DNA from: Erysipelotrichaceae bacterium
Lineage (GTDB): Bacteria; Bacillota_I; Bacilli_A; Erysipelotrichales; Erysipelotrichaceae
Assembly: GCA_900770275.1 (NCBI GenBank)
Contig: CAAGJS010000234.1
Coordinates: 1 to 41,871, forward strand
Reading direction: 5' to 3'
Length of the DNA: 41,871 nucleotides
In this document: positions 16,463 to 24,451 of the stretch, one piece after another
How the letters are laid out: each line of letters opens with the position of its first letter
Position numbering within the stretch: position 1 is the stretch's first letter
Notes under the pieces: generated by a model
The model's input: only the letters and a program-made list of their open reading frames with translations
The model's database searches: none
Told to the model about the DNA's origin: nothing
Translations under genes and position numbers: made by a program

Positions 16463-16811
16463 GGGGTTTGTCTCACTCTATGGCCTGCTGTTTCTCTTAT
16501 CCGTAACTGCTCTTTCCGCAATTCTTCTGGAAAAGCTGATCGAGCGGGCAAAGATGATGGAAAACATCAAACAGACCAGTCTCTACCTGCAGCAGGAGGC
16601 CATCGCCCTTTCCCATCTCAAATGCGCATTAAAAAACAATCAGCTTCAAAGCGAAACCTTAGAAAAATCCGGCGTCCGTTTTGAAATCAACAACGGAACG
16701 CCTCTCCTGATTCAGATTGAATACCCCCTGCCCGAAATTCTGGAAATAGAACTGCAGGATGACGCCATCTACGAATACACGTATCAGCGTCCGCTGGAAA
16801 AGACCAGATAA
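16380..16811 (+). CDS. ComGG-like protein, TTG start
   Basis: The frame gives 143 residues with a single hydrophobic segment (FVSLYGLLFLLSVTALSAIL) near residue 30 and a hydrophilic C-terminal domain. The preferred start is TTG at 16380, placed 6 bases after AGGAGG at 16368-16373. A GTG two codons later is an alternative. The segment before the helix is Lys/Arg-rich and ends KG, but the canonical Glu5 is absent, as is common in ComGG. It overlaps comGF by 83 bases and converges with the MBL gene, sharing 28 bases at its 3' end. The name rests on position and layout. Confidence 0.65.
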   Translation: MQVKITQSSSAGHAARKRPAPPSASWNKGFVSLYGLLFLLSVTALSAILLEKLIERAKMMENIKQTSLYLQQEAIALSHLKCALKNNQLQSETLEKSGVRFEINNGTPLLIQIEYPLPEILEIELQDDAIYEYTYQRPLEKTR

Positions 16812-17392
16812 GGATTCGTCTGTTTTTCAACAGCCATGGAAGAAGCTGGACCGTGGCCAGGATAAACCACCAGGTCCGATGGCAGAAGAAGAATCTTCAG
16901 CAGCGAAGCCTGCAGCTCCTCTTCCGATCCGCCGAAAAGATCCGTTCTTCCAACATCACCGGCAAACAAAGTGTCCCCGGTGAAAAGGACATTCCGATAG
17001 CGAATCAGAACACTTCCCTTCGTATGGCCAGGCGTGGAATACACGGTCAGGGGAAACGTACCAATCGTGCAGTTTCCTTCTTCCAGATCCTTCAGTTCGT
17101 GGTAGACCGGAGATTCATAGCCCTGGGAAATGTGATTGGGGTCCACAAGATCCCAATCGCCTTTGTTCAGAAATACGGGACAATTGTATTGATCCGCAAG
17201 ATCATCCACGGCACCGGTATGATCCGCATGCCCATGTGTCAGAAGGATCGCATCCACGGTTTCATCCTCTTTGACATGCGAAGCGATCTGTTTCCAGTAA
17301 CGACCCGGATCAATAAAAAGAACGTGGCCATGATCATGGACCACATAGCTGTTTTCTTCGTACAGCCCGATTGGCAGCGTATCAATGCGCAT
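16784..17392 (-). CDS. MBL-fold hydrolase (glyoxalase II/YqgX-like)
   Basis: The 202-residue metallo-beta-lactamase-fold protein has the metal motif LTHGHADHTGAV, later histidines in TPGHTKGS and YPGHGPAS, and the bridging Asp in LFTGDTLF. It resembles the short glyoxalase II-like hydrolases YcbL/YqgX, which cleave thioesters; YqgX in Bacillus lies next to comG as here. ATG at 17392 has no adjacent Shine-Dalgarno site. Only 24 bases, mostly the rpmG terminator, separate it from the L33 stop. An AAGGAG within the end of rpmG could be brought near ATG by that hairpin. Confidence 0.88.
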   Translation of the reverse strand: MRIDTLPIGLYEENSYVVHDHGHVLFIDPGRYWKQIASHVKEDETVDAILLTHGHADHTGAVDDLADQYNCPVFLNKGDWDLVDPNHISQGYESPVYHELKDLEEGNCTIGTFPLTVYSTPGHTKGSVLIRYRNVLFTGDTLFAGDVGRTDLFGGSEEELQASLLKILLLPSDLVVYPGHGPASSMAVEKQTNPYLVFSSGR

Positions 17393-17396
17393 ATCG

Positions 17397-17422
17397 AAAA
17401 AAATAAGCCGAACGGCTTATTT
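17397..17422 (-). terminator. Terminator overlapping the rpmG stop codon
   Basis: The 9-bp stem AAATAAGCC/GGCTTATTT with a 4-base loop contains the rpmG TAA. On the minus strand it runs into seven T residues and then CGATATG, the start of the MBL gene. It is a good intrinsic terminator, although placed only 5 bases before the next ATG. Confidence 0.7.
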
Positions 17423-17569
17423 CTTCTCCTTATGTAATGTCTTCTTCCGGCACACCGGGCAGTACTTCTGGATTTCCATCTTCTCCGTATGCTTGCGCTT
17501 ATTGCGGGTACCGATATAGTTTTCTTCACCGCAGACGCTGCACTTGAAGATGATATTCTCTCTTGCCAT
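17417..17569 (-). CDS. rpmG: Large ribosomal subunit protein bL33
   Basis: This 50-residue protein starts MARENIIFKC and has two CxxC pairs (CSVC and CPVC), the zinc-binding form of bL33. It also carries the family's TRNKRKHTEKMEIQKYC segment. It is part of the 50S subunit near the E site. AGGAGG lies 9 bases before ATG, and an extended -10 (TGCTATACT) lies about 40 bases upstream, so it is transcribed by itself. Confidence 0.95.
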   Translation of the reverse strand: MARENIIFKCSVCGEENYIGTRNKRKHTEKMEIQKYCPVCRKKTLHKEKK

Positions 17570-17604
17570 GCAAACATTCCTCCTGCTTCAAATTACGCAG
17601 AAAG

Positions 17605-17613
17605 AGTATAGCA
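17605..17613 (-). promoter_or_regulatory. rpmG promoter, extended -10
   Basis: TGCTATACT on the minus strand is an extended -10. No clear -35 is seen. It lies between the membrane-protein stop (17641) and the rpmG start. Confidence 0.55.
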
Positions 17614-17640
17614 TACCTTTCATTTGAATTGGGAAGGAAT

Positions 17641-19383
17641 TTAAATCGTATCATCGGATCGCACGATGCCGTACTCCTGATCCGGTTCAATCGTGATGGA
17701 ATCCACTGCATGATCAGTAACCGGATCAAAGACAACCAGCGAAATCCCAGCCTGATTGTTCGTATATTCAAGACCATCGATCATAATATCCGCATACGAA
17801 GGATCATCGGAAGAGCTGGCATAGCTGTAATGCCCCGCAATGCCGCCTTCTTCATAGGATTCTCCGCTGATCACAGTTCCATCCCTACTGACATAGCCGG
17901 TCAGATAACCATTGGCCTCCTGGAAACCGTATTCTTCCAGCATCCGTGCATACGGAAGCAGATCTTCATTGATCAGCGTACTTGCCGCAATGACCGTATA
18001 GCCCTTCTGACGACACAGATTCAGATACTTCGAAAGATCGGAAAGAGCGATGATATTCATCAGATCCACATCGCCATTCTGATAAATCCGCTGATACTTT
18101 TCCCGCGAAACGCCAACGATCGTATTGACGCCATAGTACTGAGCCATCGCTTTGTTAACCCAGAGATTCTGATACCGCGTCACATCGGTGAGACCATTCA
18201 GCGGATTATAGACGCTGAGAAATTCGCTGGTAATCGGAAAGGCAACCATATTGGTCAGTCCGCGCTCTTTCTGAGCCGCAATCTCACTTTCCCGCATCGA
18301 ATTCAGATGATGCGTATAGAACAGATCCAGCCCCGCTTCCCCATAGCTGCAGAAACAGCAGAACGCAAGAACCGCCATCCCGCACTGCTTCACTCTGACA
18401 AAGCCGGCATCCCTGACGCCCCTGAATCCAATCGCAATAGCCACCAGCAGCAACGTCGAAGCGCCGAACATCGTGCGATCATAAAGAACCTGAACATTGA
18501 GCGCCACAATGACAAAGACACAGAGGAAAGCAGCCGCCATATAGGCCGCCATCTTTTTTCGCCGCTCACGATCCGCAAAGCACAGCGCAACCAGAAGGAC
18601 CGCAATCACCCAGAGAATCGCCTGATTCTTTGGCTGCGCAATGACATGAAACGCATCATTGAGATCATGGACCAGGCTGTAAAGTTTCCCCTGGCTGAGA
18701 TCCACGGTCACATCCTGTCCCGCCCGTACCGCATTGCCCGGTGCCAGCACCAGCATTGCAAAGCCGATCAGGGATCCGACAAAACCGCATGCCTTATCCC
18801 AATGTTTAAAGAGATTCGTTCCAATGAGAACAAGCTCCAGAAAGATCATCGCGCCGCCCGTGTTCTCATTGGTCCAGCCCGCCAGAACGCCCAGCAACAA
18901 TAGGCCAAGGCAGCTGCGCCAGCCTTTCTTTGACGGCTTCTGCATCTGAAGTAAGAACAGCAGAATCAATACCGCCGTAAACAGATAATTGCACGCTCCG
19001 CTGACCCACAGAACCGTCTGACCAAATACCGGCATGAAGAGAAAATGAAGACCGGCAATGATCAGATAATCCGATGCCTTAACTTCATCCCCGGCCAGAC
19101 AGCAGATCAAAAACAGGTAGAAAACATAGATGCCGCTGGCAATCAAGTCATAGATGATTTTCGGCAGAAGAACCATGTGACGCACCAGAATGCCGGCCAC
19201 CGAGCGACCGCTCCAGGTAAACCAGTAATTGATTTCCCGCCTCCACAGGTCCAGATAGCCGCTGTGTTCCATGAACGAATAATCGTCAGCGGTATAGGGA
19301 GCCAGAATATTCAGAACAAGAATGAGAATGAATACAGCAATGATCGCCTTCTGCAAGGATGAAAGCTGCTTATGTTTTTTCAT
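17641..19383 (-). CDS. Polytopic membrane protein, DUF6056-like
   Basis: The 580-residue protein has about ten hydrophobic helices in its first 380 residues, and a soluble C-terminal part of about 200 residues. Motifs YTADDYSF after the first helix, WFTWSGRSV, NYLFTAVLI and LAPGNAVRAG fit the DUF6056-type membrane family, which is common near surface glycan genes. An N-terminal Asp-Asp after the first helix is reminiscent of GT-C glycosyltransferases, so a lipid-linked sugar transfer role is possible but not shown. A TATAAT box lies exactly 6 bases before ATG at 19383, so a leaderless mRNA is predicted. No ribosome binding site is present. Confidence 0.7.
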   Translation of the reverse strand: MKKHKQLSSLQKAIIAVFILILVLNILAPYTADDYSFMEHSGYLDLWRREINYWFTWSGRSVAGILVRHMVLLPKIIYDLIASGIYVFYLFLICCLAGDEVKASDYLIIAGLHFLFMPVFGQTVLWVSGACNYLFTAVLILLFLLQMQKPSKKGWRSCLGLLLLGVLAGWTNENTGGAMIFLELVLIGTNLFKHWDKACGFVGSLIGFAMLVLAPGNAVRAGQDVTVDLSQGKLYSLVHDLNDAFHVIAQPKNQAILWVIAVLLVALCFADRERRKKMAAYMAAAFLCVFVIVALNVQVLYDRTMFGASTLLLVAIAIGFRGVRDAGFVRVKQCGMAVLAFCCFCSYGEAGLDLFYTHHLNSMRESEIAAQKERGLTNMVAFPITSEFLSVYNPLNGLTDVTRYQNLWVNKAMAQYYGVNTIVGVSREKYQRIYQNGDVDLMNIIALSDLSKYLNLCRQKGYTVIAASTLINEDLLPYARMLEEYGFQEANGYLTGYVSRDGTVISGESYEEGGIAGHYSYASSSDDPSYADIMIDGLEYTNNQAGISLVVFDPVTDHAVDSITIEPDQEYGIVRSDDTI

Positions 19384-19389
19384 AGATGT

Positions 19390-19418
19390 ATTATAAGCCA
19401 GAAGGCTTTATGCGATAA
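19390..19418 (-). promoter_or_regulatory. Promoter for DUF6056-like gene, leaderless spacing
   Basis: TATAAT (19395-19390) on the minus strand sits 6 bases before ATG, so the predicted first base is the A of ATG. A poor -35 (TTATCG) lies 17 bases further upstream. It overlaps the divergent ispG promoter. Confidence 0.55.
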
Positions 19419-19419
19419 T
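19391..19419 (+). promoter_or_regulatory. ispG promoter
   Basis: TTATAA (19391-19396), a 17-base spacer and GATAAT (19414-19419) preceded by TGC form a plausible extended -10 promoter. The -35 hexamer shares bases with the -10 of the opposing gene, so the two promoters may exclude each other. Confidence 0.5.
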
Positions 19420-19441
19420 AAGGAAAAGAATCGAGGTATTT

Positions 19442-20503
19442 ATGAAGCGAACAGAAACCCGGCCCGTCATGGTCGGAAATGTACAGATTGGACATCAGAA
19501 CAAAGTAGTTCTTCAGTCCATGACCAACATCCCATCCAAGCGTGTGGACGAAACCGTCCAGCAGGTTCTTGGTCTGGAAAAGGATGGCTGCCAGATCATC
19601 CGTTTTGCGGTGCTCGATGATGCGGATGCGGAAGCGATCGCAAAGATCAAGCCGCAGATCCATATTCCGATTGTGGCGGACATTCATTTCAATTATCTGC
19701 TGGCTCTCAAAGCGGCCGATGCCGGTGCCGATGCGATCCGTATCAACCCGGGCAATATCGGCGACGAAGCACATACCCGTGCTGTCGTTGAGAAATGCCG
19801 CGAAAAGCATCTGCCGATCCGGATTGGAATCAACAGCGGATCCCTGGAAAAACAGTTCCTGGATGCCTATGGCTACAGCGCAAAGGCCATGGTTGAAAGT
19901 GCCCGCCGCCACGTTGAGATTCTTGAAAACCTCAATTTCCACGACATCGTACTTTCCTTCAAGAGCTCCAACGTTCCGCTGACCATTGATGCCTATGAAG
20001 CGGCAAGCGAAGCATTCCCTTATCCGCTGCATCTGGGTGTGACGGAAGCAGGCGGTTTCCTGGAATCGTCAGTTAAGAGTTCGGCGGCATTAGGAACATT
20101 ACTTCATGAAGGGCTGGGCGACACCATCCGTGTCTCCGTTTCCGGTCCACCTGCCGATGAACTGCCAATCGCAAAGCAGCTGCTGCGGTGCTTCAATCTC
20201 ATCGACAATGTGCCGGATCTGATTGCCTGCCCGACCTGCGGAAGAATCCAGTATGATATGTTACCGGTGGTGAAGGAAATTGAAGATTATCTCCGCGATA
20301 TCCATGCCAACATTACCGTTGCCGTCATGGGCTGCCCGGTCAATGGCATGCAGGAAGCCAGCCGTGCCGACATCGGCATCGCCGGCTCCAGCAAGAGCGG
20401 CATCCTGTTCCGCAAAGGCAAGTTCCTGCGCGAAGTACCGCAGGACCAGCTGGTCGATGAACTGAAGAAGGAAATTCAGAACATTCTCGAAGAACAAAAA
20501 TAA
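19442..20503 (+). CDS. ispG: 4-hydroxy-3-methylbut-2-enyl diphosphate synthase
   Basis: IspG (GcpE) is a 4Fe-4S enzyme in the penultimate step of the MEP isoprenoid pathway, supplying undecaprenyl phosphate among other products. The 353-residue protein has the TIM-barrel N terminus (QSMTNIPSKRVDETVQQV, IPIVADIHFN, IRINPGNIG) and the iron-sulfur cysteines in IACPTCGR and MGCPVNGM. GAGG lies 8 bases before ATG. The gene is single and ends in a hairpin shared with nfo. The last enzyme of the pathway, IspH, is encoded 2.4 kb downstream. Confidence 0.96.
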   Translation: MKRTETRPVMVGNVQIGHQNKVVLQSMTNIPSKRVDETVQQVLGLEKDGCQIIRFAVLDDADAEAIAKIKPQIHIPIVADIHFNYLLALKAADAGADAIRINPGNIGDEAHTRAVVEKCREKHLPIRIGINSGSLEKQFLDAYGYSAKAMVESARRHVEILENLNFHDIVLSFKSSNVPLTIDAYEAASEAFPYPLHLGVTEAGGFLESSVKSSAALGTLLHEGLGDTIRVSVSGPPADELPIAKQLLRCFNLIDNVPDLIACPTCGRIQYDMLPVVKEIEDYLRDIHANITVAVMGCPVNGMQEASRADIGIAGSSKSGILFRKGKFLREVPQDQLVDELKKEIQNILEEQK

Positions 20504-20513
20504 AAAACAGAAC

Positions 20514-20562
20514 GCCCGCCAGCCTGATCAGCTGATCTGATCATTGCCAGCGGGCTTTCTTA
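20514..20562. terminator. Bidirectional terminator between ispG and nfo
   Basis: Outer stem GCCCGC/GCGGGC (20514-20519 with 20550-20555) and inner stem TGATCAG/CTGATCA (20525-20531 with 20537-20543). The plus side runs into TTTCTTATT, and the minus side into GTTCTGTTTTTTATTTTTG. Confidence 0.8.
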
Positions 20563-20572
20563 TTGTCTTGGC

Positions 20573-21439
20573 TCAGGCTGGATCCAGACTTCCCCTGCGG
20601 ATCTCAGCAATTTCTTCCTTGTAGGGAGGCTTGCCATCGATATAGGGCGTCTCCAGAATCTTTACGACGGAGGACGTCAGCGGATGATGCGCAATCGCAT
20701 TGAGAGCATCAAACCCGATCATCCCTTTGCCAAGATTGGCATGACGATCCTTGTGGGAATGAAACGGCTCCTTACTGTCATTCAGATGAATGACATGCAG
20801 AAGGTTCAGACCAAGCACATGATCAAACTGTGCCAGCAGAGCATCTGCGTCAGACACATCATAGCCTGCCGCAAACATGTGGCACGTATCCAGACACACC
20901 GCGAAATGTTCCTTTTCCTTCACACCTTCGAGAATCCCTGCCAGTTCCTCGAGCGTCCTGCCGATCTGCGAACCGGCACCGGCCATCGTTTCCAGCGCAA
21001 TCACAATGCCATCCGGAATTTCCAGCCGGTTCATCGTTTCAACCACATTGCGGATTCCTGTCGCAGGATCCGCCGTCGTATACGCACCCGGATGCAGCAC
21101 AACATCCCTGACACCCAAAGCAGCTGACCGCTTCAGTTCCTCATTGAGAAAAGAAACCGCAAAGTCCCGCTTCTCAGGATCCACGCTGCCCGGATTTATG
21201 ATATACGGCGCATGGACGACAATGTTCTTCGAAGGAATCTGATGCGTCCGCAGAAGTTCTTCTCCTTCGTTGATCCGCATCTTTTCCAAGGGAATCCTTA
21301 CCGTATTCTGCGGGGCACCCGTATACAGCATGCCGGCATTGGCATCATAGGAAAGCAGCTCCTGCACAGCACCTTCAAAATAATCGGGTGCCGCCATCCG
21401 CACATGGCTGCCGATCAGAAGTTCAGTCTTTCTTTCCAT
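20573..21439 (-). CDS. nfo: Endonuclease IV
   Basis: This 288-residue AP endonuclease of the Nfo family cuts abasic sites in base excision repair using three zinc ions. The metal ligands are visible: GSHV near the start, VVHAPYI, VLHPGAY, IALETMAG, CLDTCHMFAAGYD, HLNDSK and SHKDRHANLGKG. The start overlaps the 3' end of the helicase gene by 17 bases, so it is co-transcribed. The cshB-nfo order matches Bacillus subtilis, as I recall it. Length is normal for the family. Confidence 0.96.
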   Translation of the reverse strand: MERKTELLIGSHVRMAAPDYFEGAVQELLSYDANAGMLYTGAPQNTVRIPLEKMRINEGEELLRTHQIPSKNIVVHAPYIINPGSVDPEKRDFAVSFLNEELKRSAALGVRDVVLHPGAYTTADPATGIRNVVETMNRLEIPDGIVIALETMAGAGSQIGRTLEELAGILEGVKEKEHFAVCLDTCHMFAAGYDVSDADALLAQFDHVLGLNLLHVIHLNDSKEPFHSHKDRHANLGKGMIGFDALNAIAHHPLTSSVVKILETPYIDGKPPYKEEIAEIRRGSLDPA

Positions 21440-22802
21440 TGGCTTCCCGCAATTCCCTTGCCCGCTGCTTGTACATGGCTGTGCGTTCTTCCCGGATCTT
21501 TCCGCGGATGAATTCGCGGCGCTTCTTCTGCTTCAGATCCGCAATCGCCTGCTGACGCTTCTTCTTGTAGCCCGGCTTCACGCGGGTATTTTTCTTCGTC
21601 ATCATCTTGGCGATTTCGATTTCCATCTCATCGTCCTTCTGCGGATGTTTCTCACCATACGGACGCAGCTTCTGCCATGCCCCGTTATGGAAACGCATAT
21701 GGTCAAAATGAATGCCCTGCTTCATCAGCGAACGGATCGCACCGTCATCACTTTCCTTATACAGCGCATAGCAGATACCCGTCTGATCCATCCGTCCCGT
21801 ACGGCCGGCCCGGTGAATATAAAAGCTCAGATCCTTCGGGAAACCGCAGCTGATCACATGCGTCACTTCCTCCACATCAATGCCGCGGGACGCAAGATCT
21901 GTCGCCACGACAAAGGTATTTGTCGCAGCCTGCAGCGACTTCATCGCCTGCTTGCGCTTGCGCGGCTCCAGATCCCCATGCAGCTCGGTAACACTGAGAT
22001 GATGTGCCCGCAGCTCACTGGCAAGATCGGCAGCTTCCTGGCGCGTATTGGTGAAGATCAGACATACATACGGCTGAAAGCCCGGCAGAATCGAAAGAAT
22101 CGTTTCCGCATAGGTATGGTGATAGCACGGCACCAGAATGTGCTGAACGGCCTTTTTCTTCGCATCCTGATCCTCGATGCGGATCAATTCGGGATGGTGC
22201 ATGTAATGCTTGAGGAACGGCTTCAGCTGATCCGGAATCGTCGCCGAAAACGCGAGCATCTGCAGAGAATCACCCATCCTTCCGGCGAAGGCATCGATAT
22301 CATCCAGGAACCCGTATTCCAGTGTCATATCTGCTTCATCGATGACTAACATGTCTGCCTTGTCAATCCGCAGCACACCTTCCGTCAGAAACAGATCCTT
22401 GATGCGTCCCGGGGTGCCGATGACAATCTGCGGCTGCCTGTTTTCCAAAGCCGCAATCTCCCGCTGACGATCACTGCCGCCTACATACAGACGGATCCGA
22501 AGATCGGGCTTCACCTGGTTCATTACCTTCGCCTTTTCATAGATCTGAGCCGCCAGCTCACGGGTCGGTGCCGTGATGACTGCCTGTACCTGATCCAGTC
22601 CGGCATCGATCTTTTCAAAGATCGGAATCAGATAGGCATGCGTCTTTCCCGAACCGGTCCGGGAAAGACCGACAACGTCCTTTCCCTTCAGAATGGCCGG
22701 GATCGCTTCCTGCTGAATCGGCGTCGGCTGCGAAAAATGATTGAGCTGAATGAACTTCAGCGTATCTTCATTTAATGAAAACTGATTGAATGTCTTACTC
22801 AT
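21423..22802 (-). CDS. cshB: DEAD-box RNA helicase, CshB-like
   Basis: The 459-residue protein has the full helicase core: Q motif (IQLNHFSQPTPIQQEAIPAI), motif I SRTGSGKT, Ia PTRELAAQ, II VIDEAD, III SAT, V ATDLASRGID and VI HRAGRTGR. A basic C-terminal tail rich in Lys and Arg (MMTKKNTRVKPGYKKKRQ) probably binds RNA. It likely helps ribosome assembly or RNA decay at low temperature, as CshB does. The name rests on pairing with nfo. It shares its upstream region with the divergent ispH. Confidence 0.9.
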   Translation of the reverse strand: MSKTFNQFSLNEDTLKFIQLNHFSQPTPIQQEAIPAILKGKDVVGLSRTGSGKTHAYLIPIFEKIDAGLDQVQAVITAPTRELAAQIYEKAKVMNQVKPDLRIRLYVGGSDRQREIAALENRQPQIVIGTPGRIKDLFLTEGVLRIDKADMLVIDEADMTLEYGFLDDIDAFAGRMGDSLQMLAFSATIPDQLKPFLKHYMHHPELIRIEDQDAKKKAVQHILVPCYHHTYAETILSILPGFQPYVCLIFTNTRQEAADLASELRAHHLSVTELHGDLEPRKRKQAMKSLQAATNTFVVATDLASRGIDVEEVTHVISCGFPKDLSFYIHRAGRTGRMDQTGICYALYKESDDGAIRSLMKQGIHFDHMRFHNGAWQKLRPYGEKHPQKDDEMEIEIAKMMTKKNTRVKPGYKKKRQQAIADLKQKKRREFIRGKIREERTAMYKQRARELREANGKKD

Positions 22803-22810
22803 AAGTCACC

Positions 22811-22819
22811 TGCTATACT
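22811..22819 (+). promoter_or_regulatory. ispH promoter, extended -10
   Basis: TGCTATACT on the plus strand, about 54 bases before the ispH ATG. It lies just beyond the divergent cshB start. Confidence 0.5.
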
Positions 22820-22832
22820 TAAAAACAAAGGC

Positions 22833-22838
22833 ATTATA
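22833..22838 (-). promoter_or_regulatory. cshB -10 box
   Basis: TATAAT on the minus strand at 22838-22833, with TTGTAA 19 bases upstream as a weak -35. The leader would be about 25 bases to ATG at 22802. It faces the ispH promoter. Confidence 0.45.
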
Positions 22839-22872
22839 CATGATTTTTCAATGTTTCTTACAAGGAGGGCAC

Positions 22873-23775
22873 ATGGAGATCATCAGTGTCGTACCAAGAG
22901 GCTATTGCCAGGGCGTCGTACGCGCCATCAATACCGTCAAGAACATCGTACACCAGCAGCCGAAAGAACCCGTAACGATGCTGGGCATGATTGTCCATAA
23001 CCAGTATGTCGTTCAGGCATGCGCCGACCATGGCATCCGCATCCTCGACGATCCGCATAAAACACGGCTCGAACTGCTTGACGAAGTAAACACCGGCATC
23101 GTCATCTTCACCGCCCATGGCGTCTCGGATGCCGTTTATGAAAAGGCAAAAGCCAAAGGACTTACCATCGTCGATGCGACCTGCCCCGATGTAAGGCGCA
23201 CCCATGATCTGGTCCGCGAGCACTGCAAAAAGGGAGATGTCCTCTTTATTGGCAAGCCGTTCCACCCGGAAGCCGAAGGAGTTCTGGGCATCAGTCCCCG
23301 CGTCCACCTGATTGCCAGGGAAGATGATCTTAAGAATCCTGATCCCATGGAGAACCCGCTGATCACCAATCAGACAACTCTTTCCCTACTGGATACCAGG
23401 GCACTGATGCAGGCATGCAAAAATGCCTATCCCGATGCCATACAGGTACCCGAAATCTGCAACGCCACAACCATCCGCCAGCAGGCTGTCATGAAGCTGA
23501 AGGATGTTGACTGCCTGATCGTTGTCGGTGATCCGCGCTCCAACAATTCCAACCAGCTGAAGGAAATCGGCCGCGCCATCGGCATCCCAAACTGCATCCT
23601 TCTTGAAAATGCGATGCAGCTGAAGGAAGAAGAACTTGCCGGCATGAACCGCATCGCCGTCACCAGTGGATCCTCCACCCCGACCGAACTGACCGCCCAG
23701 GTGCTGGACGTATTGAACCGCTACGCAAAAGAAGGCATTTTCAGCCTTCCTTCTTCACTTCCAGTACTGTTTTAA
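22873..23775 (+). CDS. ispH: 4-hydroxy-3-methylbut-2-enyl diphosphate reductase
   Basis: IspH (LytB) makes IPP and DMAPP in the last MEP step using a 4Fe-4S cluster. The 300-residue protein starts MEIISVVPRGYCQGVVRAI, with the first cluster cysteine; the others are in DATCPDV and EICNATTIRQ. Further signatures are FTAHGVSDAV and VTSGSSTPTELT. ATG at 22873 follows AAGGAGG by 4-5 bases; an in-frame extension upstream lacks family resemblance. Its 3' end overlaps the convergent pseudouridine synthase gene by 35 bases, so the two may interfere. Confidence 0.96.
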   Translation: MEIISVVPRGYCQGVVRAINTVKNIVHQQPKEPVTMLGMIVHNQYVVQACADHGIRILDDPHKTRLELLDEVNTGIVIFTAHGVSDAVYEKAKAKGLTIVDATCPDVRRTHDLVREHCKKGDVLFIGKPFHPEAEGVLGISPRVHLIAREDDLKNPDPMENPLITNQTTLSLLDTRALMQACKNAYPDAIQVPEICNATTIRQQAVMKLKDVDCLIVVGDPRSNNSNQLKEIGRAIGIPNCILLENAMQLKEEELAGMNRIAVTSGSSTPTELTAQVLDVLNRYAKEGIFSLPSSLPVLF

Positions 23776-24451
23776 GATCCGCTTCCTCATCTTCGCTCAG
23801 CGGCCGGTATTCTCCCGGTTCCAGCGAGGGATCCAGAACCAGATTCCTGATCTGAATCCGCTTCAGATAGGTCACTTCATTGTCACACATCGCAAACATC
23901 CGTTTCACCTGATGATACTTGCCCTCATGAATCGTCAGATGAACCTTGTTTGGTTCAAGAACAGTTACTTTTGCCGGAGCGCAGACTTCTTCGTCATTGA
24001 GACGGATGCCTGCCTCCAGTTTTTTGATCGCTTCCTCGGTCACAGGATCCCGCAGCGTTACCTCATACACCTTGTCCACGTGTCTTCTTGGCGCAAGCAG
24101 CGCATGCGACAGCTGACCATCATTGGTAATTAACAGAAGCCCTTCCGTATCCTTGTCCAGCCTGCCGACGCAGAAGAGGTCCTTATAAGGCTCCGCAACA
24201 AGGTTCAGCACCGACAGCGGCGATCCCGAAATGCACAGTGTCCCCGCCGGCTTATTCATCATGAAATAGAAATGTTCCCGGTAGTGAATCGGCTGATCCG
24301 CATAGGTAATGACAGCCGTCGTTTCATCAACGATCATGCCTGCCTGATACACCGTCTCGCCATTGACCTTGACCAGACCATTGCGGATGTCCTTTTTGAG
24401 AGCGTTGCGGGTCCCCGCCCCCATGTCACTCAGCAGTTTATCGAGCCGCAT
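23741..24451 (-). CDS. RsuA-family rRNA pseudouridine synthase
   Basis: The 236-residue protein has an N-terminal S4 RNA-binding domain (MRLDKLLSDMGAGTRNALKK) and the catalytic motif VGRLDKDTEGLLLITNDG with the nucleophilic Asp. This is the RsuA/RluB/E/F group; RsuA itself modifies U516 of 16S rRNA, but the exact site here is not certain. Two ATGs are in tandem; the second (24451) is 7 bases from GAGG. It overlaps the flippase gene upstream by about 14 bases, forming an operon with it. Confidence 0.9.
   Translation of the reverse strand: MRLDKLLSDMGAGTRNALKKDIRNGLVKVNGETVYQAGMIVDETTAVITYADQPIHYREHFYFMMNKPAGTLCISGSPLSVLNLVAEPYKDLFCVGRLDKDTEGLLLITNDGQLSHALLAPRRHVDKVYEVTLRDPVTEEAIKKLEAGIRLNDEEVCAPAKVTVLEPNKVHLTIHEGKYHQVKRMFAMCDNEVTYLKRIQIRNLVLDPSLEPGEYRPLSEDEEADLKTVLEVKKEG

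Noticed and set aside
17563..18903. Long plus-strand frame over rpmG and the membrane protein
   Set aside because: It is antisense to two well-supported genes and has a composition typical of shadows (Ile/Arg/His rich).
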